From the NCBI GenBank assembly GCA_020056715.1, contig JAGVHG010000036.1, forward strand, positions 1 to 50,015: a stretch of DNA of 50,015 bases, written 5' to 3'. A program made the translations under genes and the position numbers. The stretch comes from Phycisphaerae bacterium. GTDB lineage: Bacteria > Planctomycetota > Phycisphaerae > UBA1845. The first letter of the stretch is position 1. Each line of letters opens with the position of its first letter. Shown here piece after piece: positions 13,713 through 22,797 of this stretch. The notes beneath the pieces were generated by a model, which saw only the letters and a program-made list of their open reading frames with translations, was not told where the DNA came from and ran no database searches.

Positions 13713-14342
13713 CTAGCGACTACACATCTCGATGATCAGTTGTTCTTCCACTGGAATCTGAACATCCTCGCGCGTCGGCAGCGCGGCCACCGTCGCCTCC
13801 AGGCTCTGCGCGTCCAACTGCAACCAGGGCTGGACTGGCGGCGCTCCCTCGCCGAGTGATTGACGTACGAACTTTTGACTTCGCTCGGAGGGTTTCACGG
13901 CAATTCGATCGCCCTGCTGCACGAGATAACTGGGACGATTAAGTCGTCGACCATTGAGGTGGATATGCCCATGCGCGATCGCCACCCGGGCGGCCTTGTG
14001 AGAGGCGGCGAATCCGAGCTTCCATACTACGTTGTCCAAGCGTCGCTCCAGCAAACTAAGCAGGGTTTCACCGGTGTTGCCCTTGCTGCGCTCGGCCATA
14101 GTGAAGTAAATCATAAACTGACGCTCGAAAACGCCGTAATATCGCTTCACCTTTTGCTTTTCGCGTAAGCGAATGCCGTAGTCGCCGGCCTTACGGCGGC
14201 GCCAGGCGTGCATTCCCGGTGGGGCGCTCGCCCACTTTCGCTCCATGGCGCACTTCGCCGTTTCGCAACGCGCGCCCTTGAGCATGAGCTTCAGCCCTTC
14301 CCGACGGCAAAGGCGACAAACTGGACCGATGTAACGTCCCAT
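13713..14342 (-). CDS. rpsD: 30S ribosomal protein S4
   Basis: A primary 16S rRNA binder, also an autoregulator in some bacteria. The N-terminal zinc ribbon is complete with C9, C12, C26 and C31, so this is the C+ form. The S4 RNA-binding domain covers about residues 95-160 (LERRLDNVVWKLGFA, HGHIHLNGRRLNRPSY). 209 aa is normal. It lies between rpsK and rpoA in the classic alpha-operon order. The last 40 residues are lineage-specific but unremarkable. Confidence 0.97.
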   Translation of the reverse strand: MGRYIGPVCRLCRREGLKLMLKGARCETAKCAMERKWASAPPGMHAWRRRKAGDYGIRLREKQKVKRYYGVFERQFMIYFTMAERSKGNTGETLLSLLERRLDNVVWKLGFAASHKAARVAIAHGHIHLNGRRLNRPSYLVQQGDRIAVKPSERSQKFVRQSLGEGAPPVQPWLQLDAQSLEATVAALPTREDVQIPVEEQLIIEMCSR

Positions 14343-14364
14343 GAATCTCGTCCGATCGACTTCG

Positions 14365-14748
14365 TTAAACCCGTCGCCTCTTCGCGGGGCGACATCCGTT
14401 ATGCGGTAGCGGGGTCACGTCCTCGATGGAGTGAATCCGCAATCCTGAGGCCTGAAGCGCCGTAATCGCAGCATCGCGACCCGTCCCCGGACCTTTGACC
14501 CGAACCTCCACCTCCTGAACACCGAAGCGCCGGGCTACGTGGGCGGCCTGCTCGACGGCGCGCTGGGCGGCAAATGGGGTGCTCTTACGCGTACCCTTGA
14601 AGCCCACCGTCCCCGCCGACCCACGGGCGAGCACCTCGCCGTTCATGTCGGTAATGGTGACAAGCGTATTGTTGAACGTGGCCTTGATATGGGCTACGCC
14701 CCTGGCCACGTTCCGCCGCACCGCCCGCTTACCGCCTCGCTTAGCCAC
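14365..14748 (-). CDS. rpsK: 30S ribosomal protein S11
   Basis: A platform protein contacting mRNA near the Shine-Dalgarno helix. 127 aa with the conserved core [32 protein letters not shown] and the C-terminal [12 protein letters not shown]. It begins with GTG and overlaps the 3' end of rpsM by 8 bases, so it is translationally coupled. It lies in alpha-operon order. Confidence 0.97.
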   Translation of the reverse strand: MAKRGGKRAVRRNVARGVAHIKATFNNTLVTITDMNGEVLARGSAGTVGFKGTRKSTPFAAQRAVEQAAHVARRFGVQEVEVRVKGPGTGRDAAITALQASGLRIHSIEDVTPLPHNGCRPAKRRRV

Positions 14749-15130
14749 GCGTTAACTCCTTCACGCCCTTCTTCCCCGCGACTGTTTTCCGGGGGCCTTT
14801 CCGAGTACGAGCGTTCGTCCGCGTCCGCTGGCCTCGAACCGGAAGATGCGCCCGATGACGCATCCCACGATAGCAGCGGATGTCCTTAAGTCGGGCGATG
14901 TTCGACTGCACGGTGCGTCGAAGCTGGCCCTCGACCTGGTAGTTTCGCTCGATGACACCGCCGATCCTGGCGACCTCCTCTTCGGTAAGGTCTTTGGCCT
15001 TCGCCCCAACCTCGATCTCCGCTTCCTTCAAGATATCGAGCGCCAGCTTGGGGCCGATCCCGTGGATGTAGCGTAACGAAAACTCAATCCGCTTGTTAGG
15101 CGGTATGTCCACACCTGAAATACGCGGCAC
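14741..15130 (-). CDS. rpsM: 30S ribosomal protein S13
   Basis: A head protein that contacts P-site tRNA and S19. 129 aa with the conserved [14 protein letters not shown] start, the helix-two-turn-helix ([16 protein letters not shown]) and the basic C-terminal tail [14 protein letters not shown]. It follows rpmJ by 12 bases and overlaps rpsK. Confidence 0.97.
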   Translation of the reverse strand: MPRISGVDIPPNKRIEFSLRYIHGIGPKLALDILKEAEIEVGAKAKDLTEEEVARIGGVIERNYQVEGQLRRTVQSNIARLKDIRCYRGMRHRAHLPVRGQRTRTNARTRKGPRKTVAGKKGVKELTRG

Positions 15131-15142
15131 CTAGACTTCTCC

Positions 15143-15256
15143 CTATCCCTGACGTTGTTTATGTCTGGGGTTGGTGCAGATCACCCGCACAACGCCCCTT
15201 CGCTTGACGATCTTGCAATTCTCGCAGATTCGTCGAACACTCGTTCGAACCTTCAT
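15143..15256 (-). CDS. rpmJ: 50S ribosomal protein L36
   Basis: A 37-aa zinc-binding protein, easily missed because of its size. The sequence begins [15 protein letters not shown] and has ligands C11, C14, C27 and H32. It lies between map and rpsM with the standard context, but infA, which often precedes rpmJ, is not present. Confidence 0.95.
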   Translation of the reverse strand: MKVRTSVRRICENCKIVKRRGVVRVICTNPRHKQRQG

Positions 15257-15307
15257 GACCTCATACCTTGCCTATCCGCGCGGGATTCACCCCGTCGCTG
15301 GTCAACG

Positions 15308-16120
15308 TCACCGCCCGTCGGTCAGCACGTCCACGCCGGTCTCGGTGACGGCCATGGTGTGCTCAAAGTGAGCGGCTTTTTTACGGTCCTTCGTCACCAC
15401 GACCCACCGGTCGTCGCCGGCGTAGTCCACCGCGTGGCCGCCGATATTGACCATCGGCTCCACCGCCAACACCATCTTGGGGAGGAGCTTGAAATCCATC
15501 CGCTTCTGGCTATTGTTCCAGAAGTTAGGGACCTTAGGCTCCTCGTGCATTTCCCGTCCGATGCCGTGGCCGACGAATTCGCGCACCACGGACAGCTTCT
15601 CGCCCTCGACATACGCCTGCATCCGCGAGGCGACTTCGCTCCACATGCGACCGGGGCGTACCAACTCGATCGCCAACTCCAACGTACGACGCGTCACATC
15701 GAGCAGATGTTGCGTCGCGGGTGACACCTTGCCAATTGCGATCGTCGTTGCCGAGTCGCCGCAATATCCGTCCAGGCGCACACCGCAGTCGACGCTCACG
15801 ATATCTCCCTCGCACAAGGCCCGGTCACACGGAATCCCGTGCACCACCTCCTCGTTGACGCTCGTACATAGCGCCGCCGGGAACGGAAACTTCGCCTGCG
15901 GGTTCTTTACGCCCTTGAATAGCGCCGTCCCGCCTTCTTTGGCGATCATCTCCTCGGCCGCGGCGTTCAATTCCGCGGTGGTCACACCCGGAACCGTTAA
16001 CTCCTCCATCCTCCGCAGGACTCGATATACAACTCGCCCCGCTCTCCGAATCAACTCGATCTCGCGACGGCTCTTCAGGATGATGCCCCGGCCGTGCGTC
16101 AATCGAGACACCTTCGGCAA
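15308..16120 (-). CDS. map: Methionine aminopeptidase type I
   Basis: Removes the N-terminal methionine from new proteins. The five metal ligands are visible: D111 and D122 (SVDCGVRLDGYCGD), H185 (GHGIG), E221 (VEPM) and E253 (FEHT). H94 in the EVVHGIP stretch is the usual substrate-site His. At 270 aa it is a short form with a slightly longer basic N-terminus. It is placed between secY and rpmJ. adk, which often lies here, is missing. Confidence 0.96.
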   Translation of the reverse strand: MPKVSRLTHGRGIILKSRREIELIRRAGRVVYRVLRRMEELTVPGVTTAELNAAAEEMIAKEGGTALFKGVKNPQAKFPFPAALCTSVNEEVVHGIPCDRALCEGDIVSVDCGVRLDGYCGDSATTIAIGKVSPATQHLLDVTRRTLELAIELVRPGRMWSEVASRMQAYVEGEKLSVVREFVGHGIGREMHEEPKVPNFWNNSQKRMDFKLLPKMVLAVEPMVNIGGHAVDYAGDDRWVVVTKDRKKAAHFEHTMAVTETGVDVLTDGR

Positions 16121-16176
16121 TCGCCCTCATCACGGCACTCGCAGTACCTCGGCGCCGTTCAACCTCTTCCCCAACC

Positions 16177-17547
16177 CTAGCTTCGCGAGCCCTTGATCGG
16201 ACCCTCTGCACCGAGGAAACCTTTGTAATTACGCATGATCAAATTGGCCTCTATGCGTTGGACGAGATCCAGGGTTACGCTCACCACAATCAACAAGCCG
16301 GTCCCGCCCAAAAACGCGGAGACCATGTACGGTATCTGCAACGACTGGGCGACCAAGCTCGGTATGATCGCGATGATAGCCAAGAAGGCGGCCCCGACGT
16401 ACGTAATCCGCCCCATCACCTTCTCCAGGTAATCCGCGGTCCGCTTTCCGGGGCGAAGACCGGGTATAAAGCTGCCATAGTCGCGAAGGTTGTTCGCCAT
16501 TTCCTTGGGACGAAACTGCACCGTGGTCCAGAAGTACGCGAAGAAATAAATCGCCGCGACCTCGGAGAGGGTGTAGACGTAGTCGCCACGCATGAACGAC
16601 TCGCGGAGGAATGCGAAAAAGAAGTTTGGCCAGAGGTTATGCAAGAAGCCGAAGATTACACCTGGAAAAATCAGCATGGAACTAGCGAAAATAATCGGCA
16701 TGACGCCGCCATGGTTGACCCGCAAGGGAAGGTAATGGCGCTGGCCGCCATAGACCCGGCGCCCCCGCGTTTGCTTCGCCTGCTGGATAGGAATTCGCCG
16801 CTGACCCTGAGTGATGAGGATCGCCCCGGCGACAACGGCCACGAACATGATAGCCAAAAAGAGAACCTTGGGTAAATCCATCGCCCCGCGATCTGAAGTA
16901 CCTTGTAGTCGGAGATTTTGGAACACATAAATGGCGGCATGGGGAATTCTCGCCACAATGCCGGCCATGATGATCAACGAAACGCCGCTGCCTATGCCAT
17001 ACTCGTCGATCTGCTCCCCAAGCCACATTAGAAACAGCGTACCCGTCGTCAGAATGGCAATAGACATGACCATGTAGGTGAAGGACATTCCCATCCATAG
17101 GCCGGTAAACTGCGGAAAAATGAAGCCCTGGTCCCCCAGATACCGCATCCACACCACGGCATTGATGATGCACAGGCCGACGGTTGCGTAGCGGGTGTAT
17201 TCCTGGATTTTCTTGCGACCGCTCTCCCCTTCCTGCTGGAGTTTTTCCAGAGAGGGAATGACGGTCACCAGAAGCTGGAAAATAATGGACGCCGAAATGT
17301 ACGGCATGATCCCCAGACCGAAGATCGTGCTTTGCGTGAGGTTCCCACCGGTGAACAACTCGAAAGTGCTGATGAGATCTCCCCAACCGCCGCCGCCCGG
17401 CGCCGTGCTGGCGTGCATCGCCTTCTGATCGATGCCGGGCACGGCCACGACGAACCCGATCCGGTACGTCGCTAGAAGACCGAGCGTGAACAGAATCTTG
17501 TTCCGCAGCTCAGGAATCTTAAAAATGTTCAAAAAGGTCGCGAACAT
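16177..17547 (-). CDS. secY: Preprotein translocase subunit SecY
   Basis: The channel of the Sec translocon in the inner membrane. 456 aa with about ten hydrophobic helices starting near residue 15 (ELRNKILFTLGLLATYRIG). Family marks are PGID, the GIMPYISASIIFQL helix, the basic cytoplasmic loop KQTRGRRVYGGQRHYLPL, which contacts the ribosome and SecA, and FIPGLRPGKRT. It lies between rplO and map in the standard spc-operon order; secE is elsewhere in the same cluster. Confidence 0.97.
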   Translation of the reverse strand: MFATFLNIFKIPELRNKILFTLGLLATYRIGFVVAVPGIDQKAMHASTAPGGGGWGDLISTFELFTGGNLTQSTIFGLGIMPYISASIIFQLLVTVIPSLEKLQQEGESGRKKIQEYTRYATVGLCIINAVVWMRYLGDQGFIFPQFTGLWMGMSFTYMVMSIAILTTGTLFLMWLGEQIDEYGIGSGVSLIIMAGIVARIPHAAIYVFQNLRLQGTSDRGAMDLPKVLFLAIMFVAVVAGAILITQGQRRIPIQQAKQTRGRRVYGGQRHYLPLRVNHGGVMPIIFASSMLIFPGVIFGFLHNLWPNFFFAFLRESFMRGDYVYTLSEVAAIYFFAYFWTTVQFRPKEMANNLRDYGSFIPGLRPGKRTADYLEKVMGRITYVGAAFLAIIAIIPSLVAQSLQIPYMVSAFLGGTGLLIVVSVTLDLVQRIEANLIMRNYKGFLGAEGPIKGSRS

Positions 17548-17580
17548 CGGTATCTACGGTCGAGCCGCCGGACTGGCCGG

Positions 17581-18030
17581 TCACGGGCTTACTCTGGCTT
17601 CGCCTCCCACTTGCTTGATTTTTTCCATTGCCGAACGGCTGAACTTCGCCGCTTCGACGGTCAGCTTCTTCGTCAACGAGCCGTCGCCCAGAACCTTCAC
17701 GGGCAAACGCAAGTTGCGAATCAACCCCGACTCACGCAACGCTTGCGGTGTCACATGAGTATTGGCCGGGTACGCCTCTTCCAAGGCCGCGATGTTCACC
17801 ACGCTATAACGTACCTCAAACTGCGCGTTGCTAAACCCACGCTTGGGCATGCGCCGGAAGGCGGGCATCTGCCCGCCCTCCTGCAACCCACGCTGCTTCC
17901 AACCCGACCGCGAGCCGGCGCCTTTGGTGCCGCGGCCGGAGGTCTTGCCGGACCCGGAACCTTCCCCGCGCCCCACTCGTTTGGGACGCCGATCAGCTCC
18001 AGCCAGCTTGGTAATTTCCGCAATATGCAT
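17581..18030 (-). CDS. rplO: 50S ribosomal protein L15
   Basis: An rRNA-binding protein of the large subunit. 149 aa with the Gly/Arg-rich N-terminus (RVGRGEGSGSGKTSGRGTKG), KRGFSN, and the C-terminal L18e-like fold with LTVEAAKFS. rpmD (L30), which normally precedes rplO, is absent; rpsE ends only 11 bases upstream. Confidence 0.96.
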   Translation of the reverse strand: MHIAEITKLAGADRRPKRVGRGEGSGSGKTSGRGTKGAGSRSGWKQRGLQEGGQMPAFRRMPKRGFSNAQFEVRYSVVNIAALEEAYPANTHVTPQALRESGLIRNLRLPVKVLGDGSLTKKLTVEAAKFSRSAMEKIKQVGGEARVSP

Positions 18031-18041
18031 GGTGCCCTCTT

Positions 18042-18563
18042 CTACCCCGCGAGCTTGACGCCGCGCAAACGCTCGATGTCTTCACGGGTGACCAGCGATG
18101 TCAGGCCTCGCAGGACCGCGCGAACCACATTCTTCGGACTGTTGGAGCCGTAACTTTTCGTTAGTAAATCATGCACGCCGGCGAGTTCCAACACGGCCCG
18201 CGCGCTTGCACCGGCGATGACGCCCGTACCGGGGCTTGCCGGCACCATGACTACATGGCTTGACCCGAACCGCCCGATGACCTGATGAGGGATCGTCCCC
18301 TTCACCACCTTGACCGAAACCATGTTCCGCATGGCGATTTTCTTGCCTTTTTCAACGGCCGCGGGGACCTCGGCCGATTTCCCGTAACCGATGCCGACCT
18401 TCCCCCTACGGTCCCCGACGACCACCAGAGCGCCAAAGCTGAACCGCCGACCTCCCTTGACCACGGTGGCGCAGCGGCAAATCTTTACCACGATCTCGTC
18501 AACCCCACTCTCGCCGGATTGGGGCGCTTGCATCAGCGGAATAGTCGTTCCAAGCTGGGTCAT
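18042..18563 (-). CDS. rpsE: 30S ribosomal protein S5
   Basis: Involved in decoding accuracy and mRNA unwinding. 173 aa with the double-stranded RNA-binding N-terminal domain (VKICRCATVVKGGRRFSFGA, VGIGYGKSAEVPAAVEKG) and the C-terminal domain (PASPGTGVIAGASARAVLEL). The extreme N-terminus carries a short lineage-specific lead. Next gene downstream is rplO, without rpmD. Confidence 0.96.
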   Translation of the reverse strand: MTQLGTTIPLMQAPQSGESGVDEIVVKICRCATVVKGGRRFSFGALVVVGDRRGKVGIGYGKSAEVPAAVEKGKKIAMRNMVSVKVVKGTIPHQVIGRFGSSHVVMVPASPGTGVIAGASARAVLELAGVHDLLTKSYGSNSPKNVVRAVLRGLTSLVTREDIERLRGVKLAG

Positions 18564-18574
18564 ATCGTGTCACG

Positions 18575-18603
18575 TCCGCCCGCGCGGGCTAACGCCCGCG
18601 GCT
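18575..18603. repeat. GCCCGCGCGGGC mini-repeat between rplR and rpsE
   Basis: A perfect palindrome at 18578-18589 is followed by TAACGCCCGCGGCTA. The phrase GCGGGCGTTAGCCCGCG is one I recall as a common dispersed element in planctomycete genomes. It fills most of the 57-base rplR-rpsE gap. Confidence 0.6.
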
Positions 18604-18620
18604 AGGATCCGTTTGCCTTC

Positions 18621-18989
18621 CTAAAACTTCAACCCCGCCTCACGCGCCGCGTCGGCGAGGGCCTTCACGCGACCGTGATAACGGTATCCATTGCGATCGA
18701 AGCAGACTTTGTCGATGCTCTTGGCCTTGGCCCGCTCCGCCAACGCCACGCCCACCGCCTTTGCGGCGGCGATGTTCCCACCACTGGGAATCCCCTTTTG
18801 AAGGTCCTTGCTTCGGCTACTCGCTTCGCACAGTGTCACGCCCTTTTCGTCGTCGATGATTTGGGCATAAAGGTTCTTTATACTCCGAAAGATCGTGAGC
18901 CGAGGTCGCTCACCCGTACCCACCACCCGATCGCGGATTACGTGCTTTCGCCGCATCCGCCGCTTTATCTTGAGTTCGGTTGCCTTCAT
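18621..18989 (-). CDS. rplR: 50S ribosomal protein L18
   Basis: Binds 5S rRNA. 122 aa with an N-terminal basic segment, [20 protein letters not shown], and the C-terminal [25 protein letters not shown], all canonical. It lies between rplF and rpsE. Confidence 0.97.
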   Translation of the reverse strand: MKATELKIKRRMRRKHVIRDRVVGTGERPRLTIFRSIKNLYAQIIDDEKGVTLCEASSRSKDLQKGIPSGGNIAAAKAVGVALAERAKAKSIDKVCFDRNGYRYHGRVKALADAAREAGLKF

Positions 18990-19010
18990 CGTCCTTGCCG
19001 TTCGCGTTGA

Positions 19011-19607
19011 CTAACTGCTCGTGGTAACCGCCTTGCCCTGCTTCTTCTTGATCACTTCACCTTTGTAGCGAATGCCCTTGCCCTTGTAAGGCTCGGTCTT
19101 GCGCAGCGCTCGGATCTGCGCCGCGAACTCGCCCACGCACTGCTTGTCGCAGCCGCGGATCACAAGAGAGGCTGGTTCGCTGTCGCCGCGGGCCGCGTCC
19201 TTCTCCACCGTCACCTCTACGCCCGCGGGAACGGGTATCTCAAACTGGGCCCCAACCCCGCGCCGCCGACCGGAGTACCCGATGTTCAGGTGCAAAGCTT
19301 TGCCGATCAGCTTGCAATTGTAACCCGTACCGTAGATCTCCAATCGCCTCTCAAATCCCTGCGCGGCGCCTTTGACCATGTTGGCGATCAGCGCACGGGT
19401 GAGACCGTGGTTGGCACGCGCCTGCTTACTGTCGTTCTGCCGCGTCACGTTCACAAGTTTAGAGCCTTGGTCGTAGGCGACATCGACCCCCGTCGGACAA
19501 AGGTACGAAGTGGTTCCCTTCGGACCGCTGACGGTCACCTCCCGGCCGGTGAGCTTGAAGCTCACTCCGGAGGGCAACAGAACAGGTTGTTTTCCAACTC
19601 GTGACAT
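19011..19607 (-). CDS. rplF: 50S ribosomal protein L6
   Basis: Sits near the GTPase-associated centre. 198 aa with two L6 folds; MSRVGKQPVLLPSGV opens the protein and GKGIRYKGEVIKKKQGK is the family signature at the end. It is slightly longer than E. coli L6 (177) because of loops in the first and second domains. Confidence 0.96.
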   Translation of the reverse strand: MSRVGKQPVLLPSGVSFKLTGREVTVSGPKGTTSYLCPTGVDVAYDQGSKLVNVTRQNDSKQARANHGLTRALIANMVKGAAQGFERRLEIYGTGYNCKLIGKALHLNIGYSGRRRGVGAQFEIPVPAGVEVTVEKDAARGDSEPASLVIRGCDKQCVGEFAAQIRALRKTEPYKGKGIRYKGEVIKKKQGKAVTTSS

Positions 19608-19663
19608 CGCTTAATCTCTACTACACGCTGTGCAAACCACGACGGTCCGGTCTCGTCCCCTGT

Positions 19664-20059
19664 CTAATGCACCGTACAAAGCAACTCACCGCTCACATTC
19701 ATTTCGCGGCAACTACGATCACTCAACACGCCCTTGGGCGTGGAGACGATGGAGATGCCCAGTCCGTCCAACACTCGCGGCAGGTTGCCGACCTTCCTGT
19801 AGACCCGGCATCCCGCCTTCGATTCTCGGCGTATGCGATGGATAATGTCCTCGCCCCGCGGGCCGTACTTCAAGTCGACCCGCAAAATGCCTTGCTTAGT
19901 GTCCGCAACCACGTCGTAGCCGGAGATGTACCCCTCCTCCAACAACACGCGCGCAATCCCGACCTTCAGCTTCGACGATGGGATCGTCACCTGCTTGCGT
20001 CGCACGCGCACGGCGTTGCGGATTCGAGTCAGCATGTCGGCAATCGGATCAGACCACAT
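19664..20059 (-). CDS. rpsH: 30S ribosomal protein S8
   Basis: A primary 16S rRNA binder; in E. coli it also represses the spc operon. 131 aa, starting SDPIADMLTRIRNAVRV and ending with the conserved STPKGVLSDRSCREMNVSGE segment. It follows rpsN. Confidence 0.97.
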   Translation of the reverse strand: MWSDPIADMLTRIRNAVRVRRKQVTIPSSKLKVGIARVLLEEGYISGYDVVADTKQGILRVDLKYGPRGEDIIHRIRRESKAGCRVYRKVGNLPRVLDGLGISIVSTPKGVLSDRSCREMNVSGELLCTVH

Positions 20060-20117
20060 CTTTCAAACCATCCCGTAAACGAAGACCGGCCTTCGTCACA
20101 CGCTCCTAAACACGCTC

Positions 20118-20303
20118 CTACCAGCTCGCCTTGCGGACCCCGGGAATCAACCCTTCATGGGCGAGATTGCGGAAGCAAATACGACACACCTGAAACTTTT
20201 GATAAACGGCCCGCGACCGCCCGCACAATTGGCACCGCCGCACACGCCGAGTCATGAACTTCGGCTTCGCGTTCGCTTTGTTCACCCACGCCTTGGTGGC
20301 CAT
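20118..20303 (-). CDS. rpsN: 30S ribosomal protein S14, type Z
   Basis: A 61-aa zinc-binding form with C24, C27, C40 and C43 (RCQLCG, CRICF). It ends in the conserved [11 protein letters not shown]. Its ATG overlaps the rplE stop codon by one base, so translation is coupled. Confidence 0.97.
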   Translation of the reverse strand: MATKAWVNKANAKPKFMTRRVRRCQLCGRSRAVYQKFQVCRICFRNLAHEGLIPGVRKASW

Positions 20304-20860
20304 CAGTTCACTGGCTCCTCGGTCTTACGTAGCGGCATCCCCAGGCCGATCAACAACGCCTTAGCATCCGCATCGCTCTTCGCACTAGTTACAAACGTAA
20401 TATGCATACCTTGGTTGAAGGTGATCTTCGCAAGATCGATCTCGGAGAAAATCGACTGGTCAGGCACGCCCATCGTGTAGTTTCCCCGACCGTCGAAGCT
20501 CTTGGGATTCAGGCCGCGAAAGTCACGCATACGCGGGATCGCCGCGTTGATCAACCGGTCCACGAACTCGAACATCCGTTTGCCCCGCAGCGTGACCCGA
20601 CAACCGATCTCCATGTCGCGGCGCGTCTTGAAGTTCGACACCGCACGCTGTGCCCGGCGAACCTGAGGCTTTTGGCCGGTAATCTTGGTCATGTCTTCCA
20701 CGGCGGCAGCCAAGCGGTTCTTGTCCTGCATCGGCGAACCGGTGCCCATCGCCACCACGACCTTCCGCAGGCGCGGAACGGCCATGGGGTTCTCAATTCC
20801 CAAAGCCGCCTGCAACTGGCCGCTGATCTCCGCTTTGTAGCGATCCAATAACCGAGCCAT
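20303..20860 (-). CDS. rplE: 50S ribosomal protein L5
   Basis: Binds 5S rRNA and bridges to the small subunit. 185 aa, with [11 protein letters not shown] near the start, the KFKTRRD-like [19 protein letters not shown] segment and the [18 protein letters not shown] region. Normal length and order, between rplX and rpsN. Confidence 0.97.
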   Translation of the reverse strand: MARLLDRYKAEISGQLQAALGIENPMAVPRLRKVVVAMGTGSPMQDKNRLAAAVEDMTKITGQKPQVRRAQRAVSNFKTRRDMEIGCRVTLRGKRMFEFVDRLINAAIPRMRDFRGLNPKSFDGRGNYTMGVPDQSIFSEIDLAKITFNQGMHITFVTSAKSDADAKALLIGLGMPLRKTEEPVN

Positions 20861-20862
20861 AT

Positions 20863-21225
20863 TTATTTCTTCGCCAGACGATCCCTTCGCGTCAGTGTAT
20901 GGAGCGTCGTACCGGCCATGCTCACCCGCCTCTTCGTCACCACCTTATCGTCGCCGCCATGATCCACGACGAATCGCACGCGCTGCGCCTTGCCCACACT
21001 CGAATCGAAAGGCAACACGTTGGAGATGTGAATGGCGGCCTCCTTTTGCACGCGGCCACCTTGCGGATTACGCCGCGTCGGCCGTACGTGGCGATAGACC
21101 ACGTTCACGCCCTCCACCACGACTTTGCCCTTCTTCGGATCGACGTGGAGCACCTTACCCCGCGCCCCTCGATGGTCGCCGCAGATGACCTCGACTAGAT
21201 CGTTTTTTCGTAAATGCAAAGCCAT
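20863..21225 (-). CDS. rplX: 50S ribosomal protein L24
   Basis: An assembly-initiator protein with an N-terminal KOW motif ([20 protein letters not shown]) and the conserved [19 protein letters not shown]. 120 aa, slightly long. Its stop is 2 bases before rplE. Confidence 0.96.
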   Translation of the reverse strand: MALHLRKNDLVEVICGDHRGARGKVLHVDPKKGKVVVEGVNVVYRHVRPTRRNPQGGRVQKEAAIHISNVLPFDSSVGKAQRVRFVVDHGGDDKVVTKRRVSMAGTTLHTLTRRDRLAKK

Positions 21226-21248
21226 TGTTCGACCCGTAGCCGTCTTCG

Positions 21249-21665
21249 TCAGACGACTTCCTCCGCCAGGGAGACGATCTTCATAAAGTTCTTTTCCCGA
21301 AGCTCCCGCGCGACGGCTCCGAAGATTCGCGTGCCGCGAGGCTCGTTCTTCTCATCCAGCAACACCACGGCGTTGCTGTCGAAACGAACGTAACTGCCGT
21401 CCGGACGGCGGGTGGGCATCCGCATGCGGACCACCACGGCCTTCGCTTTGCGACGCTTCGACCGGTCCTTCCGATCGACGCCGCCGGAAAAATCGCTGTT
21501 GGGCAGAGCTTTCTTGACCGTGACCATCACGATGTCACCGATCTTCGCCGTCTTAAGGCGATACTTGCCGGGACGAGCGGTGCTGCCCTTGTAGACGTTG
21601 AACACCATGGCCTGCTTGGCACCGGTGTTGTCGCACACGTCCACCATTGTAAACATCTGAATCAT
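21249..21665 (-). CDS. rplN: 50S ribosomal protein L14
   Basis: Contacts the small subunit (bridge B8). 138 aa versus 122 usually; the extra residues lie in the loop after [13 protein letters not shown]. The core [14 protein letters not shown] and [20 protein letters not shown] are canonical. Confidence 0.97.
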   Translation of the reverse strand: MIQMFTMVDVCDNTGAKQAMVFNVYKGSTARPGKYRLKTAKIGDIVMVTVKKALPNSDFSGGVDRKDRSKRRKAKAVVVRMRMPTRRPDGSYVRFDSNAVVLLDEKNEPRGTRIFGAVARELREKNFMKIVSLAEEVV

Positions 21666-21680
21666 GTCACGAATCCAATA

Positions 21681-22010
21681 CTACGAAGGCGACGCTTCTA
21701 GCCCATCGGCACCCAGTTGAATGTCCGAGCCGCGTTCCAGGACACGTATCAGCCGCCAACACTTCGTCTTCGACATACGACGGCAGGCGACAACCTCAAC
21801 CAAATCGCCCTTGTGGGCCTCGTTTTTTTCATCGTGCGTAGCCAGCGTCGTGGAACGTCGGAGGTACTTCCCGTACTTCTCGTGCTTGACCAAAAAGTCG
21901 AAGCGCACGCGGATCGTCTTGTCGCCCTTATCCGAGATGACGGTACCGGTCCGCCGGTCGCGCTGACCTCGCTTATCCGAAACAGTCATGGGTGCCGCTA
22001 CGTTGGTCAT
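21681..22010 (-). CDS. rpsQ: 30S ribosomal protein S17
   Basis: A primary 16S rRNA binder. 109 aa with RRTGTVISDKGDKTIRVRFD, then KYGKYLRRSTTLATHDEKNE and the SKTKCWRLIRVLER end. Some extra residues at both ends. Standard order after rpmC. Confidence 0.96.
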   Translation of the reverse strand: MTNVAAPMTVSDKRGQRDRRTGTVISDKGDKTIRVRFDFLVKHEKYGKYLRRSTTLATHDEKNEAHKGDLVEVVACRRMSKTKCWRLIRVLERGSDIQLGADGLEASPS

Positions 22011-22081
22011 TGCTTCACTTCAACCGCTAGTTCATCGCCGCCCAAAAAGCCCGTTGCTAACCCGTTGCTCACCTAACCACC

Positions 22082-22321
22082 CTAGCGGTGTGTGGCGAGC
22101 GACTCCAAATGGTATTGCTTCTCTTCGATGCTTGTCTCCCCGCGCTCCCCCAGGATCGTCAAAATCCGAGCGACGTCCTTCCGCACGACCTGAAGCTGGT
22201 GAGGGTTCTCCAGCTTCTCCGTCACCGCCTGAGCGTGAAGGTCGAACAGATGCCGGCGGATGCGATCCAGCTCCGCATGCAAATCCGGCGTCTTCAATTC
22301 TCGAAGTTCGGCGACCTTCAT
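22082..22321 (-). CDS. rpmC: 50S ribosomal protein L29
   Basis: A small helical protein near the peptide exit, 79 aa. MKVAELRELKTPDLHAELD and the LFDLHAQAVTEKLENPHQL helix with VRKDVARILTIL are diagnostic. Between rplP and rpsQ. Confidence 0.95.
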   Translation of the reverse strand: MKVAELRELKTPDLHAELDRIRRHLFDLHAQAVTEKLENPHQLQVVRKDVARILTILGERGETSIEEKQYHLESLATHR

Positions 22322-22353
22322 GATATCATCACCCAGCCATATCCAACCATTGG

Positions 22354-22773
22354 CTACAAACCATGACGCCGTTTCACAAACCGGCAGCGATACGGCATCT
22401 TGTGGGCCACACGCGTAAGTGCGTCCCGTGCCACAGTCTCGTCGACGCCCGCCACCTCGAAGAGCATCGTCCCAGGGCGAACACAGGCAACCCAGAATTC
22501 CGGCTCGCCTTTGCCCTTACCCATACGAGTCTCCAGCGGCTTGGACGACACAGGCTTGTGCGGAAACATCCGCACGTACACCTTGCCCTCGCGATGGAGG
22601 TAGTGCGTTGCCGCCACTCGGCCAGCCTCTATTTGTCGCGCCGTGAGCCAGCCGGCGCTCAAACACTGCAATCCAAAATCGCCGAAGGCGACGGTGTTGC
22701 CCTTCCCAGCCACCCCGCGGACCTTGCCGCGTTGGCTTTTGCGCCACTTCACTCTTTTGGGCATCAACGCCAT
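22354..22773 (-). CDS. rplP: 50S ribosomal protein L16
   Basis: Located near the A-site tRNA and the peptidyl-transferase centre. 139 aa, beginning [18 protein letters not shown], with [16 protein letters not shown] as the family signature. Normal length and order. Confidence 0.97.
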   Translation of the reverse strand: MALMPKRVKWRKSQRGKVRGVAGKGNTVAFGDFGLQCLSAGWLTARQIEAGRVAATHYLHREGKVYVRMFPHKPVSSKPLETRMGKGKGEPEFWVACVRPGTMLFEVAGVDETVARDALTRVAHKMPYRCRFVKRRHGL

Positions 22774-22797
22774 AAAACGTACTCCATCCGAGTAGCG

